Shown here: one piece after another, positions 1 through 7,572 of the stretch | How the letters are laid out: the number at the start of each line of letters is the position of its first letter | Position numbering within the stretch: position 1 is the first letter of the stretch | From: CAYZSU01 sp964480565 | GTDB taxonomy: Bacteria > UBA10199 > 2-02-FULL-44-16 > JAAZCA01 | Direction: 5' to 3' | Length of the DNA stretch: 31,195 nucleotides | Assembly: GCA_964480565.1 (NCBI GenBank) | Contig: CAYZSU010000025.1 | Location: 1-31,195 of the forward strand | Notes under the pieces: generated by a model | What the model saw: the letters and a program-made list of their open reading frames with translations, nothing else | Databases searched by the model: none | Told to the model about the DNA's origin: nothing | Translations under genes and position numbers: made by a program

Positions 1-50
1 TTACCATAGCACACACTTGAGTTGCGGACTAGATGCTCTTCGCTAAGCGG

Positions 51-233
51 TTACACCTCACCACCTCCCTCATACACCGTTCGGACAATCTGTCCCATTA
101 AACCAATATTGCCATCACCATATACGAGACCAATACCCCGTTTTAACAGCTCTTTGCCAAGTATGTATGCCGCTTTTGCATATGCCTCATTACAACCCAT
201 GCTGGACCCACAAAATACGCATAGTCGCTTCAT
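51..233 (-). pseudogene. Truncated LOG-family (lysine decarboxylase-like Rossmann) protein
   Basis: The 60 residues match the N-terminus of LOG/TIGR00730 proteins, which are phosphoribohydrolases acting on nucleoside 5'-monophosphates. Visible are the opening MKRLCVFCGSS and the nucleotide-binding segment GLVYGDGNIGLMG, where the family usually has YGGGN. The frame stops right after GGEV. Full-length members run to about 180-200 residues and include a PGGxGTxxE active-site motif, which is absent here. The ATG is preceded by AAAGGGG, so the start is credible. The 50 bases left before the window edge show no continuation in any frame that I can recognise. Truncation by an insertion or deletion is the likely explanation, although the missing part could lie beyond the edge. 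Confidence 0.6.
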
Positions 234-324
234 ATCCGCCCCTTTAAAACAGCTAAAAACGAATTAAATTTCAACCACTTAGAATATTTACAACAACTTG
301 TAAGATATACCTTGCAAATTGTTT

Positions 325-1449
325 TCATCCATATTGACGATGCAATGACAGTATATCACTTCCACTTATTGTGCGCACATCGTCAACTTGTTGATCCACC
401 AATGAAACCAAAACTGGCTCAAAATTTGGATATTGCTCACAAAATTTAAATAGCCCATCCAATTGTGAACGATGAGTAGCTGTTGTTTTTACTTCAACAG
501 CCCAGTGTTCATTATTGGGACCAATGACAACATAATCCACTTCCAACTGTCGATTCTTCCAATAATAGGTATCCCATCCTACTTCGATAAACCGCGCACC
601 AATACTATTTTCAAAATACCGTCCCCGCTCATCTGCATGAATAGGCATCTCAATAGAACGCTGAAAAGACTTCATAAAACTATTATCATGCACAATCAAC
701 TTTGGAGAGCTTTTTTTCGAACGCATCATATATGGTGAATATTTTTCAATTCCACTGACTAAAAAAGCATCTGCTAATAATGATAGATAATGCTGAATCG
801 TGGATAAAACACCTTTATATTGCAACTGGCCTTGTAGTTTTTGTAAACTTACAATTTGTGCTGGCAATGATAATGCCATTCCAAACACCTGACGCAGCAA
901 AGCCGGTTGCTTAACAGGATGAAGTTGCAGCAAGTCACGTCCAATAGCTGGCTCAATAATCGCATCACGAATATACTCTGCCCAACGCGCATGATCCTGC
1001 ATAAGAAGTGGCATGGAGCCCGGATAGCATCCAAACTCAATATACTGCTCAATTGTTATACTAAAAATATCTCTCGCCTCATGATAGTTCCAGTGCTCTG
1101 CGCGAATAAGCTCAAATCGTCCTGCAAGCGATTCCCTCAACCCTTTTTCCAACAATAGAGCTGATGACCCCGTCAATACGACTTTTAATTCATGAGTATT
1201 CAGATCCCATAAGCATTTGATCATCTCCGTCCAATTTGGAATTTTTTGTATTTCATCTATAGCCAAAATACGTGATTTCGTGTGACGCGCTTGCTGCCAC
1301 CACTCATCAATCAACTCTACTGACAAAGGAGTTGGGTAATCCGCGCTGTAATATATAGCATCCCCAGATAAAGCAGCTTTTAGAGCGGTTGTTTTTCCCA
1401 CTTGCCTGGGACCAATGACGATTTGAATAAACGGCTTTTTTTCAGCCAA
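325..1449 (-). CDS. AAA-family ATPase with C-terminal DUF4143 domain
   Basis: This is a 374-residue P-loop ATPase of the AAA_14/DUF4143 type. Walker A is GPRQVGKTT (residues 13-21), Walker B is ILAIDEIQ (61-68), and a sensor-like LTGSSA follows. The C-terminal half ends in a PD-(D/E)XK-like pattern, EVDYVV followed by WAVEVKTT, as is usual for DUF4143 proteins. The family is common in accessory DNA and its cellular role is not established. The start is doubtful. The only in-frame start codon ahead of Walker A is this TTG, yet the open frame extends about 18 codons further upstream to a TAA, and the extra residues look like a normal family N-terminus. A nearby ATG (antisense of 1500-1502) is out of frame, so a frameshift near the N-terminus is possible. 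Confidence 0.8.
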   Translation of the reverse strand: MAEKKPFIQIVIGPRQVGKTTALKAALSGDAIYYSADYPTPLSVELIDEWWQQARHTKSRILAIDEIQKIPNWTEMIKCLWDLNTHELKVVLTGSSALLLEKGLRESLAGRFELIRAEHWNYHEARDIFSITIEQYIEFGCYPGSMPLLMQDHARWAEYIRDAIIEPAIGRDLLQLHPVKQPALLRQVFGMALSLPAQIVSLQKLQGQLQYKGVLSTIQHYLSLLADAFLVSGIEKYSPYMMRSKKSSPKLIVHDNSFMKSFQRSIEMPIHADERGRYFENSIGARFIEVGWDTYYWKNRQLEVDYVVIGPNNEHWAVEVKTTATHRSQLDGLFKFCEQYPNFEPVLVSLVDQQVDDVRTISGSDILSLHRQYG

Positions 1450-1748
1450 ACGCGATGAAATTGTATGAATAAGAGTTCTATTTTTTACAATAATATCAGC
1501 ATGTTACAGCGCTGTCTATTATTACTCGATTCTGATCAACACAGTATTTCGTCTCGTAAACAATCCAGTGTCCTAAATTGATAATGACGTAAACACTGAC
1601 GGATCAATGAACTTAGCTCATTTTCTGCTATATTTACCCAACTATCGTATAGCGAAATTTAATGAAGTCACTTCCATCATAGGCTCTGAGAGGTCATTTT
1701 ATATTTATTTGAGGCCATTACTTTACAGGATCATTTACAAAAATTTAA
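1450..1748. other. Intergenic stretch without a recognised gene
   Basis: About 300 AT-rich bases lie between the AAA/DUF4143 gene and the HELAH protein gene. The first 55 or so are the open upstream extension of the ATPase frame. I see no convincing ORF, RNA gene or terminator hairpin in the rest. Confidence 0.5.
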
Positions 1749-3005
1749 TCAATAATACTGTTCGATTTCAAGCTCTTTAGCATTTTTTATTCTTATTTGC
1801 TCAAAACCATCCGTGTAATATTCATTTGATAAAACACCTAGAGTTTCTATTATCTGTCGCTCAGCAGCATCAACATTGTTCTTTCTTCTAGCTAATGCTA
1901 TAATTTCAATCCACTGATCATATCGATTATTCACATGTTCGTTTAGTATAGGAAAGCTATTCAGCACTTTTTGTGCCTCACTAGACGCAATAATTGCCGC
2001 AGGATCTTTCATTTTAGCATAAATAGACGTTTGAATAAATGCCGCCCACTGTTTCCATGATTTTGAGAGTTTAAAACGAGGTATAAAAAATTCAGATCCA
2101 ACTCTGCGAAGATCTTCAATGCTATTACTATTCGTCACATATAACAAACTAGCCTGTTCCACATATGTAAGCCCAAGTGCACTCACTGTTTTTCTTACTT
2201 CTTTTTCAAGTGCATTTTTACCCCCGTCTTTATATGCGCGATAACGAGGATAATCACTCCACATAATATCGGGAGTTACAGCAATTTCATCCATTATTTT
2301 TATCGCAAATTCATAGGGTCGAACTTCATTCATAACATAATCATCAATAAATGACTTCAGGGTCGCCGTATCTTCGGATATATTATATTGATGGGCAAGC
2401 TCATGGGGAAAAGTAAATAGGAAGTCTGTTATTTTAATTGATGGGTTTATGTAAAATTTCTTTTGAGCAGGATCTAAGTACATATTTGTGTTAGAATCTA
2501 ACGCAAATGTATAGTTATCCGTAGTTGCATGATCAAGCATTGCTCTAAAACGGGGCGAACGAAATAAAAGTGCAAACGCCGGGGCCAAATGCTGCATGCC
2601 TTTATGTAATAAGCCAAGCACCAGCCTAGAATGCTTAGAGCGAAGCGCATGCCAGTCAATTTGGGCCGTTATTTTTCCTTTACTGTCTTTTACATAAAAT
2701 TTTGCAATATCTTTTGGTGGAACAAATGCTTTCTTGTCCTTTACTATGCGAGTCAAGACCTCTCGGTTGAAAGAAAAAGGAGCATCAGTCATGAAACGGC
2801 TGCATTCAGCAGATTTTTTTGCGAACCTTATTGCAAATTGATATTTATATTCCTTAGGATCATACTTAACATATATATCATCCGTTGATCCATCCATATC
2901 CAAATCATATTTGATATGCACGTTATCGTTCACCGCATATCTATCTGCAAGACCAATTAAAGTATTCGCAGCTTTTCTAATTACAGATATTTCATTGCAT
3001 CCCAT
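1749..3005 (-). CDS. Unrecognised protein with an HELAH metallopeptidase-like motif
   Basis: I do not recognise this 418-residue protein. HELAH at residues 201-205 fits the HExxH zinc-peptidase motif and sits in a helix-like context (FTFPHELAHQYN), so a zinc-dependent peptidase is possible. Near the N-terminus, DLDMDGSTDD (34-43) has the acidic spacing of an EF-hand-like calcium loop. There is no signal peptide or membrane segment, so it is probably cytoplasmic. The ATG follows AGGAG at good spacing. It appears to stand alone. DUF6782-type putative metallopeptidases are one family to compare, but I cannot assign it. A third zinc ligand is not obvious; E211 or D212 downstream could serve. Confidence 0.75.
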   Translation of the reverse strand: MGCNEISVIRKAANTLIGLADRYAVNDNVHIKYDLDMDGSTDDIYVKYDPKEYKYQFAIRFAKKSAECSRFMTDAPFSFNREVLTRIVKDKKAFVPPKDIAKFYVKDSKGKITAQIDWHALRSKHSRLVLGLLHKGMQHLAPAFALLFRSPRFRAMLDHATTDNYTFALDSNTNMYLDPAQKKFYINPSIKITDFLFTFPHELAHQYNISEDTATLKSFIDDYVMNEVRPYEFAIKIMDEIAVTPDIMWSDYPRYRAYKDGGKNALEKEVRKTVSALGLTYVEQASLLYVTNSNSIEDLRRVGSEFFIPRFKLSKSWKQWAAFIQTSIYAKMKDPAAIIASSEAQKVLNSFPILNEHVNNRYDQWIEIIALARRKNNVDAAERQIIETLGVLSNEYYTDGFEQIRIKNAKELEIEQYY

Positions 3006-3090
3006 ATTAATCTCCTAAAAACATACAGCCATTACGAATTTAAATTCCAAACTATTCTAGAGCGTGTCCTCAATTGAACACCTAAAGGTC

Positions 3091-3123
3091 TGTCATTATT
3101 GGGATTTACCCGACAATCCAGTG
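3091..3123. repeat. REP-like palindromic unit
   Basis: The unit opens TGTCATTATTGGG and closes CCCGACAATCCAGTG. It has the imperfect inverted layout of intergenic REP-type repeats and lies just left of a second, better hairpin. Its relation to other copies in the genome cannot be tested here. Confidence 0.4.
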
Positions 3124-3141
3124 TTTATAGTCATCTCATGG

Positions 3142-3164
3142 ATCATCGGATCAAGTCCGATGAT
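3142..3164. repeat. REP-like hairpin, 9-bp perfect arms
   Basis: ATCATCGGA and TCCGATGAT pair perfectly around the 5-nt loop TCAAG. The right half, continuing into GATGACAAA, recurs exactly at 7481-7500. It abuts the left end of the aspartase relic. Confidence 0.65.
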
Positions 3165-3173
3165 GACAAAAAG

Positions 3174-3494
3174 TGTATTAAGCTCTAAATTGCCAAGACT
3201 GGCACATAGGGTAATTGTATGATGATTGGACATCACTTTGATGGCCGCTTGCATCGTGGCTTCAGGAATTATCGGGTTGACCTTGGCTGGCATGATGGAT
3301 GACCCAGATTGCTTGCCTGCTAACGTAATTTCGCCAATGCCTGCATGTGGACCAGATGCCATCAATCGTATATCGCTCGCTATTTTCATCAAATTGGTCG
3401 TCAATGCATTTAATGCGCCGCTAACTTCCACTAATCCATCTAAATTTTGCGTGGCGTCGATCAAGTTATCCACACGCACAACTACAATATCGAA
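3174..3494 (-). pseudogene. Fragment of aspartase gene duplicated from aspA
   Basis: This stretch aligns without gaps to 7888-8208 inside aspA at a constant offset of 4714. Only scattered differences occur over the first roughly 300 bases, and many cluster at the right end. It encodes the internal part of aspartase with the GSSIMPAKVNP signature but lacks both the N-terminal half and the C-terminal third, so it cannot make an enzyme. A frame from 3479 to 3096 stays open only because it runs on into the neighbouring REP-like sequence. The near identity indicates a recent duplication or gene conversion. Confidence 0.9.
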
Positions 3495-3555
3495 AACGTG
3501 ATTGTCTTTTCAGCAAGTGTTAAGGGAGCGATGCCCCCCTATTATAGGAGTGTTT

Positions 3556-4176
3556 CTACTCAGACATAGTTGGCGGAAAGTATACACTATGTGTAGGATT
3601 ATCATCCAATTTAACACCGACAATTAATGATTCTGATTCACAGTGAGATGCATGGCTATTTCCATACCCCGTACTACATTCATCGGAAACATCAACTTCC
3701 ACCGCATAGCCACCCCTTAATCGATCGCCTTCCAATTCCAACCTAGCAATCGCTATTGCGGACAAATGACATTCGGATGATATATTTTTGTCTAAGGACA
3801 TACGTAATGTTATTACATTACCGCCGATTTGACATTCTGTCATTTCATCATCAAATAGCTCTTCTTCATTATTCAAACGATTTCCATCAGCCCAATTATC
3901 ACTAATTATACATCCATCTTCTGTCTGGACAATGCGATATTCCTCAATAATTGTTTCGTCAGAACTAACTTCTGAACATGTATTTCTAATCACTTCAGCT
4001 CGAAACTCCCAGACCCCATATAGCGACTCATTGGCTACCTGTTTGGGCACCGCCATATCGACAGACTCCGTTACAGATTCAGATGAATGAGAACTCGGCT
4101 TTGAGTCTGAATTACATGCGGTAAAGACGACAGAACTTATGATCATAATTATCATTATATAAGACTTCATTGTCAT
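3556..4176 (-). CDS. Cys-rich lipoprotein of unknown function
   Basis: The 206-residue product begins with a short hydrophobic signal peptide and a lipobox ending FTAC, with the lipidated cysteine at residue 21. The mature part begins with a Ser-rich linker and carries six further cysteines, which suggests three disulfides in an exported domain. I chose the ATG at 4176 because AAGGAGG precedes it by five bases; an in-frame ATG 11 codons upstream has no such site. No enzymatic motif is visible and I do not recognise the family. It probably sits on the periplasmic face of a membrane. It is monocistronic by position. Confidence 0.75.
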   Translation of the reverse strand: MTMKSYIMIIMIISSVVFTACNSDSKPSSHSSESVTESVDMAVPKQVANESLYGVWEFRAEVIRNTCSEVSSDETIIEEYRIVQTEDGCIISDNWADGNRLNNEEELFDDEMTECQIGGNVITLRMSLDKNISSECHLSAIAIARLELEGDRLRGGYAVEVDVSDECSTGYGNSHASHCESESLIVGVKLDDNPTHSVYFPPTMSE

Positions 4177-4219
4177 AACAGCCTCCTTATTTAACTTCGG
4201 ATAACTCACTTTTTAGCAA

Positions 4220-4247
4220 GCTATATTATAAGCCGTTCTCAAGTCAA
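4220..4247 (-). promoter_or_regulatory. Candidate promoter of the lipoprotein gene
   Basis: On the minus strand TTGACT (4247-4242) lies 16 bases upstream of TATAGC (4225-4220). A better TATAAT overlaps at 4230-4225, but its spacing from TTGACT is only 11. It lies about 45 bases upstream of the ATG. Confidence 0.35.
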
Positions 4248-4317
4248 TTATTTCAGCTAAAATAAATTAAAAAAATATAAACTTTAATATCCTCTCACCC
4301 ACACTTCTTTCGTAAAT

Positions 4318-4699
4318 GGGGTTGCCCAAAAAATGCCACTCTTCGGTGTTTCCAGCAAACACGTGGGTCCTTAACGGATCACATGTCTAATGATTAGTCA
4401 CAAGTTTTAAAGTATAATCACTGGCGATAAAAAAAACCACTTCACGCTAATATAGTACAAATACTGTTACCTTATGCCTTAAGAGCCGGGGTCCAGAAAT
4501 GGCTATGATTCATGGATTCCGGCTCTTTAGGCCGGAATGACACCTTTAAAACCTATACAATTATTAGACTCGCATGGTCGCTCCGGTTGCTAAGGGTAAA
4601 GTCGCTGTTTATGCCTGAAACATGCTCGTAATTCGATAGAGTCCCAAGCAATCTGGACATTTTCGAACACCCCAACAAATTGCTATTTTTCACCAGTCT
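4318..4699. repeat. Dispersed repeat, copy B (interrupted)
   Basis: The left part (4318-4371, with CTTCGGTGTTTC and CGTGGGTCCT) and the right part (4567-4699, with ACTCGCATGGTCGCTCCGG and a stretch ending TTTTTCACCAGTC) match the two halves of the element at 16391-16547. About 195 bases that are absent from the other copy separate them, including a REP-like hairpin. The element is non-coding. Confidence 0.65.
4516..4538. repeat. REP-like hairpin inside dispersed repeat copy B
   Basis: ATTCCGGC and GCCGGAAT are perfect 8-bp arms around a 7-nt loop. The preceding CATGGAT is shared with the hairpin near 3142, which suggests a common REP-type family. Confidence 0.6.
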
Positions 4700-4717
4700 C
4701 TAAATAAGAAATAAATG

Positions 4718-4805
4718 ATTTTACCAGATATATGTTATTTTTAACTATTTTACCAGTCAAAGACCAATTTTAAGCGTATCACTAGCTTTATAATTATTTT
4801 ACCAC
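4718..4805 (+). promoter_or_regulatory. Three ATTTTACCA direct repeats upstream of fic
   Basis: ATTTTACCAG occurs at 4718-4727 and 4747-4756, and ATTTTACCAC at 4796-4805. All are in the same orientation, 29 and 49 bases apart, directly upstream of the fic promoter. They could be binding sites for a regulator. No regulator gene lies beside them. Confidence 0.4.
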
Positions 4806-4830
4806 ACTAACCGACAATTTAATCATTCTA

Positions 4831-4859
4831 TTGACAAATCGCCTATTTCTAATTATATT
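4831..4859 (+). promoter_or_regulatory. Promoter of fic
   Basis: TTGACA (4831-4836) and TATATT (4854-4859) are separated by exactly 17 bases. This is a near-consensus sigma-70 promoter, and its -10 box lies 33 bases before the fic ATG. Confidence 0.75.
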
Positions 4860-4892
4860 AGTAGAAGAATAATAATTTCACGAGGATACTCT

Positions 4893-6404
4893 ATGACAAT
4901 AAATATTTTGGAATCTCGCCCTGCTGGCTATGCATATCTGCTTAAAAATTTCGGGATAACTGGCATGCCCCATTGGCACACCTCATTTGTTTCATCCTCC
5001 GGAACTCACAGATCGAAAATTCAAGATAGTGTAATTGAAGACATATACCCAAAAAGATATTGGCCCGGAGGAAAAATCAGTGATCATCTTGAATTTGCTT
5101 TGAAATATGATGGGGTAAATCTGGAATTTCTGGCTCGAATTTTCAAACTCGTTCCTCAGGAAGATCTCACTGAATACATTAAATCCAAACCAATCGGAAA
5201 ATACGCTCGAAGGATCTGGTTTTTCTATGAATTCCTAACTGGTAAACAGCTACCAATTGATAATATTACTTCCGGTAATTATGTCGATGCTCTGGAGGCA
5301 AAGGAATATTACACAGTTCAAAACGGGGATAAATCCCCGCGTCACCGCATCGTCAATAATCTCCTTGGCCCTCAGACCTTCTGTCCGCTCATCAGGCGAA
5401 CAGAGAAGCTTTCCAAACTGAACTCCGCCAATCTACGCAAGAGATGTGAGGCTATTGTTACCGCATATCCACCGGAACTGCTTCGCCGGGCATTGAGCTA
5501 CCTTTATAACAAAGAGACAAAGTCGTCTTTTGAAATTGAGCATATAACTCCCAATACAGCCCGAACAGAAAAATTCATTACCTCATTGGAACTTGCCGAA
5601 AAAGAAGATTTCTGTGAAAAGGAAAGGCTAATAGATCTTCAGAATCGGATTGTTGACCCTAGATTCAAAGACAGTGATTATCGGGAAAGCCAGAATTACG
5701 TTGGGCAAACAGTTGCCTATCAGAAAGAGATTATACATTTCATCTGTCCAAAGCCTGATGACTTGTCCAAACTAATGGCAGGTCTGATTGAATCTCATAA
5801 ACGGATGAAAATGGGAAATGTTTCTCCGGTTATCCATGCAGCAGCAATTGCCTATGGTTTTGTTTTCCTGCATCCGTTTGAAGATGGAAACGGACGAATC
5901 CATCGGTTCCTGATACATAATATCCTTTCGCTTCAGGAAATGGTTCCACGTGGACTCATGTTTCCGGTTTCTGCAGTTATGCTTAAAAATCCGGTGGACT
6001 ATGATGCATCATTGGAGGCTTTCTCACGACCGTTACTTCAGCTCATCGATTACCAACTGGATGAAATGGGCCAGATGACCATTGAAAATGATACAGTGTG
6101 CTGGTATCAATATATCGATATGACAGCTCAAGCAGAGGCTTTACACGAGTTTATAATTAAAACTATCGAAGAAGAACTTATAGAAGAACTCAATTTTCTG
6201 GTAAATTATGACAATACCAAAAAATCAATACAGGACATCATCGACATGCCTGATCGCCTGATTGATTTGTTCATCCAGCTGTGCCTTCAGAACAATGGGA
6301 GCCTTTCAATACGAAAAAGATCAGCTCACTTTGATTTCCTAACTGATGAGGAACTTACTTCCATGGAGCAAGCAGTTAAAGATGGCTACAATCAACCCGA
6401 TTAA
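4893..6404 (+). CDS. Fic family protein (probable AMP-transferase)
   Basis: This is a 503-residue Fic protein. The catalytic motif HPFEDGNGRIHR (327-338) is complete: the histidine is the catalytic base and the acidic residue with the GNG loop binds the nucleotide triphosphate. Such enzymes usually transfer AMP to hydroxyl side chains of target proteins. Upstream, SSFEIEH (211-217) sits where the inhibitory-helix motif [S/T]xxxE[G/N] is expected, with H in place of G/N. The long N-terminal domain (YPKRYWPGG, ALKYDGVNLEFL, GKYARRIWF) is typical of the roughly 500-residue Fic subfamily. The start follows CGAGG and a near-consensus promoter. No antitoxin partner is adjacent, so any self-inhibition would come from the internal motif. 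Confidence 0.93.
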   Translation: MTINILESRPAGYAYLLKNFGITGMPHWHTSFVSSSGTHRSKIQDSVIEDIYPKRYWPGGKISDHLEFALKYDGVNLEFLARIFKLVPQEDLTEYIKSKPIGKYARRIWFFYEFLTGKQLPIDNITSGNYVDALEAKEYYTVQNGDKSPRHRIVNNLLGPQTFCPLIRRTEKLSKLNSANLRKRCEAIVTAYPPELLRRALSYLYNKETKSSFEIEHITPNTARTEKFITSLELAEKEDFCEKERLIDLQNRIVDPRFKDSDYRESQNYVGQTVAYQKEIIHFICPKPDDLSKLMAGLIESHKRMKMGNVSPVIHAAAIAYGFVFLHPFEDGNGRIHRFLIHNILSLQEMVPRGLMFPVSAVMLKNPVDYDASLEAFSRPLLQLIDYQLDEMGQMTIENDTVCWYQYIDMTAQAEALHEFIIKTIEEELIEELNFLVNYDNTKKSIQDIIDMPDRLIDLFIQLCLQNNGSLSIRKRSAHFDFLTDEELTSMEQAVKDGYNQPD

Positions 6405-6475
6405 TACTCAAAATTTCATCTATATTTGCTACGCAAATTCCAAGGATACTAAAAATGAGACAACAATTCTTTTAA

Positions 6476-6652
6476 CTACAAATCGATAGGACACAGGGGG
6501 AACCATCCTTTTCTTAAACCATAAGGTGTCTTTGAGGTTGGCTGAAATGCATTTTTGATAGCCTGGTATAATCTATAATCACCAAATGATTCCTGCTTGT
6601 TTTCAAAATCATCAAACACCACCTGTACTTCCTTTGGTACTCTTATGGTCAT
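6476..6652 (-). CDS. Small hypothetical protein (58 residues)
   Basis: This frame starts with ATG 40 bases downstream of the YgjP-like gene and reads in the same direction, so the two could form an operon. The product opens MTIRVPKEVQVVFDDFENK and ends KGWFPLCPIDL. Its composition is protein-like and not obviously repeat-derived. The ribosome binding site is weak (GTGAAGTG). I recognise no family. It could be a genuine small protein or the remnant of a longer gene. Confidence 0.4.
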   Translation of the reverse strand: MTIRVPKEVQVVFDDFENKQESFGDYRLYQAIKNAFQPTSKTPYGLRKGWFPLCPIDL

Positions 6653-6692
6653 TTTAATATCACTTCACTTTCATTCAAGATTACTCGACAAT

Positions 6693-7412
6693 TTATTTAT
6701 CAACCCCTCGATCACATTTAATCGGCAAGCGATTCAACTCATTCCTATAAAATTTCCACTTAGGCATAAATTGACTCATGAGTTTTTTAAATCGCTCATT
6801 ATGTGAAGGTTCCAATAAATGAACCATTTCATGCACAACAATGTATTCAAGGAATTCAGCAGATTTTTTCGCTAAGTCAGTATTGATGCGAATGTTTTTT
6901 GAGCGTATATTGCAGCTTCCCCATTTAGTTTTCATCTTTTGGACAACAATATTTTTTACTTTTACATTCATGAGCGGTTCCCATTTTTCTATCAATTCAG
7001 GAACCTTTTCCTTAAGCAAGTTACGATACCATCCTTCAAAAATCGACTCTTTATCTTCCTTGTTTGCTCTAGGCCGTACATAAAGAAGTATGTTGTCGTG
7101 ATTTAACTCAATACTTGGTTTTGCATTTCTGCAAATCACTTTAAGCAAATAACACTTTCCCCAAACATAATGATGTTCATTATCAATATATTCCCGTGGT
7201 GCTTCGCGTTCTTGACCACGTAATTTCTTTTGTTGTTTTTTAATCCAATCTAATTTGCTGATCGCAAAAATGCGGATTGTTTCTAAATTCATTCGTAGTG
7301 GCGCAGAGATTTGCACTTTACCCATTGGCGGATAAACCCTTAGGTAGATATTTTTGATATTCTTTTTAAAAACAATAATTCCAATTTCACCAAGTTCAAG
7401 ATGCTCAACCAT
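6693..7412 (-). CDS. YgjP-like (DUF45, SprT-type) metallopeptidase domain protein
   Basis: This is a 239-residue protein of the YgjP/DUF45 family. It shows the conserved core MKTKWGSC followed by VVHEMVHLLEPSHNERF, with the zinc-binding HExxH at residues 194-198 and a third histidine in SHNERF. The family is predicted to be a minigluzincin-type zinc peptidase and is often found beside restriction-modification genes, none of which is present here. I placed the start at the ATG at 7412 because AAAGGAG lies five bases upstream; a TTG one codon earlier is less likely. Its substrate is unknown. Confidence 0.9.
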   Translation of the reverse strand: MVEHLELGEIGIIVFKKNIKNIYLRVYPPMGKVQISAPLRMNLETIRIFAISKLDWIKKQQKKLRGQEREAPREYIDNEHHYVWGKCYLLKVICRNAKPSIELNHDNILLYVRPRANKEDKESIFEGWYRNLLKEKVPELIEKWEPLMNVKVKNIVVQKMKTKWGSCNIRSKNIRINTDLAKKSAEFLEYIVVHEMVHLLEPSHNERFKKLMSQFMPKWKFYRNELNRLPIKCDRGVDK

Positions 7413-7480
7413 CAATACTCCTTTTATTATTTGATGATTAAAAAGAGACGTTCAGCTTCATTTTTAAGACATCATACAAC

Positions 7481-7500
7481 TCAAGTCCGATGATGACAAA
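7481..7500. repeat. Half of a REP-like unit shared with 3151-3170
   Basis: Twenty bases, TCAAGTCCGATGATGACAAA, are identical to the right half of the hairpin at 3142-3164 plus its flank. The left arm here is degenerate (CATCAT only). Confidence 0.6.
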
Positions 7501-7528
7501 AAAGTATGGCATTAGGGAACTAATTTTT

Positions 7529-7552
7529 TCATTGATTCTCAGGTATCAATGA
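7529..7552. other. Inverted repeat downstream of aspA
   Basis: TCATTGAT and ATCAATGA form perfect 8-bp arms around an 8-nt loop, 20 bases past the aspA stop. In the aspA direction the hairpin is followed by A residues, not T residues, so it is not a textbook terminator, though it could stabilise the 3' end of the message. Confidence 0.35.
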
Positions 7553-7572
7553 TAGGACGATTCACAATATAT

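Noticed and set aside
3226..3501. Plus-strand frame over the aspartase relic, with a near twin at 7940-8323
   Set aside because: Both are the complement of aspA sequence; their similarity is explained by the duplication.
7529..7552. Terminator after aspA
   Set aside because: The hairpin is good but is followed by A residues in the aspA direction, so it was listed only as an inverted repeat.
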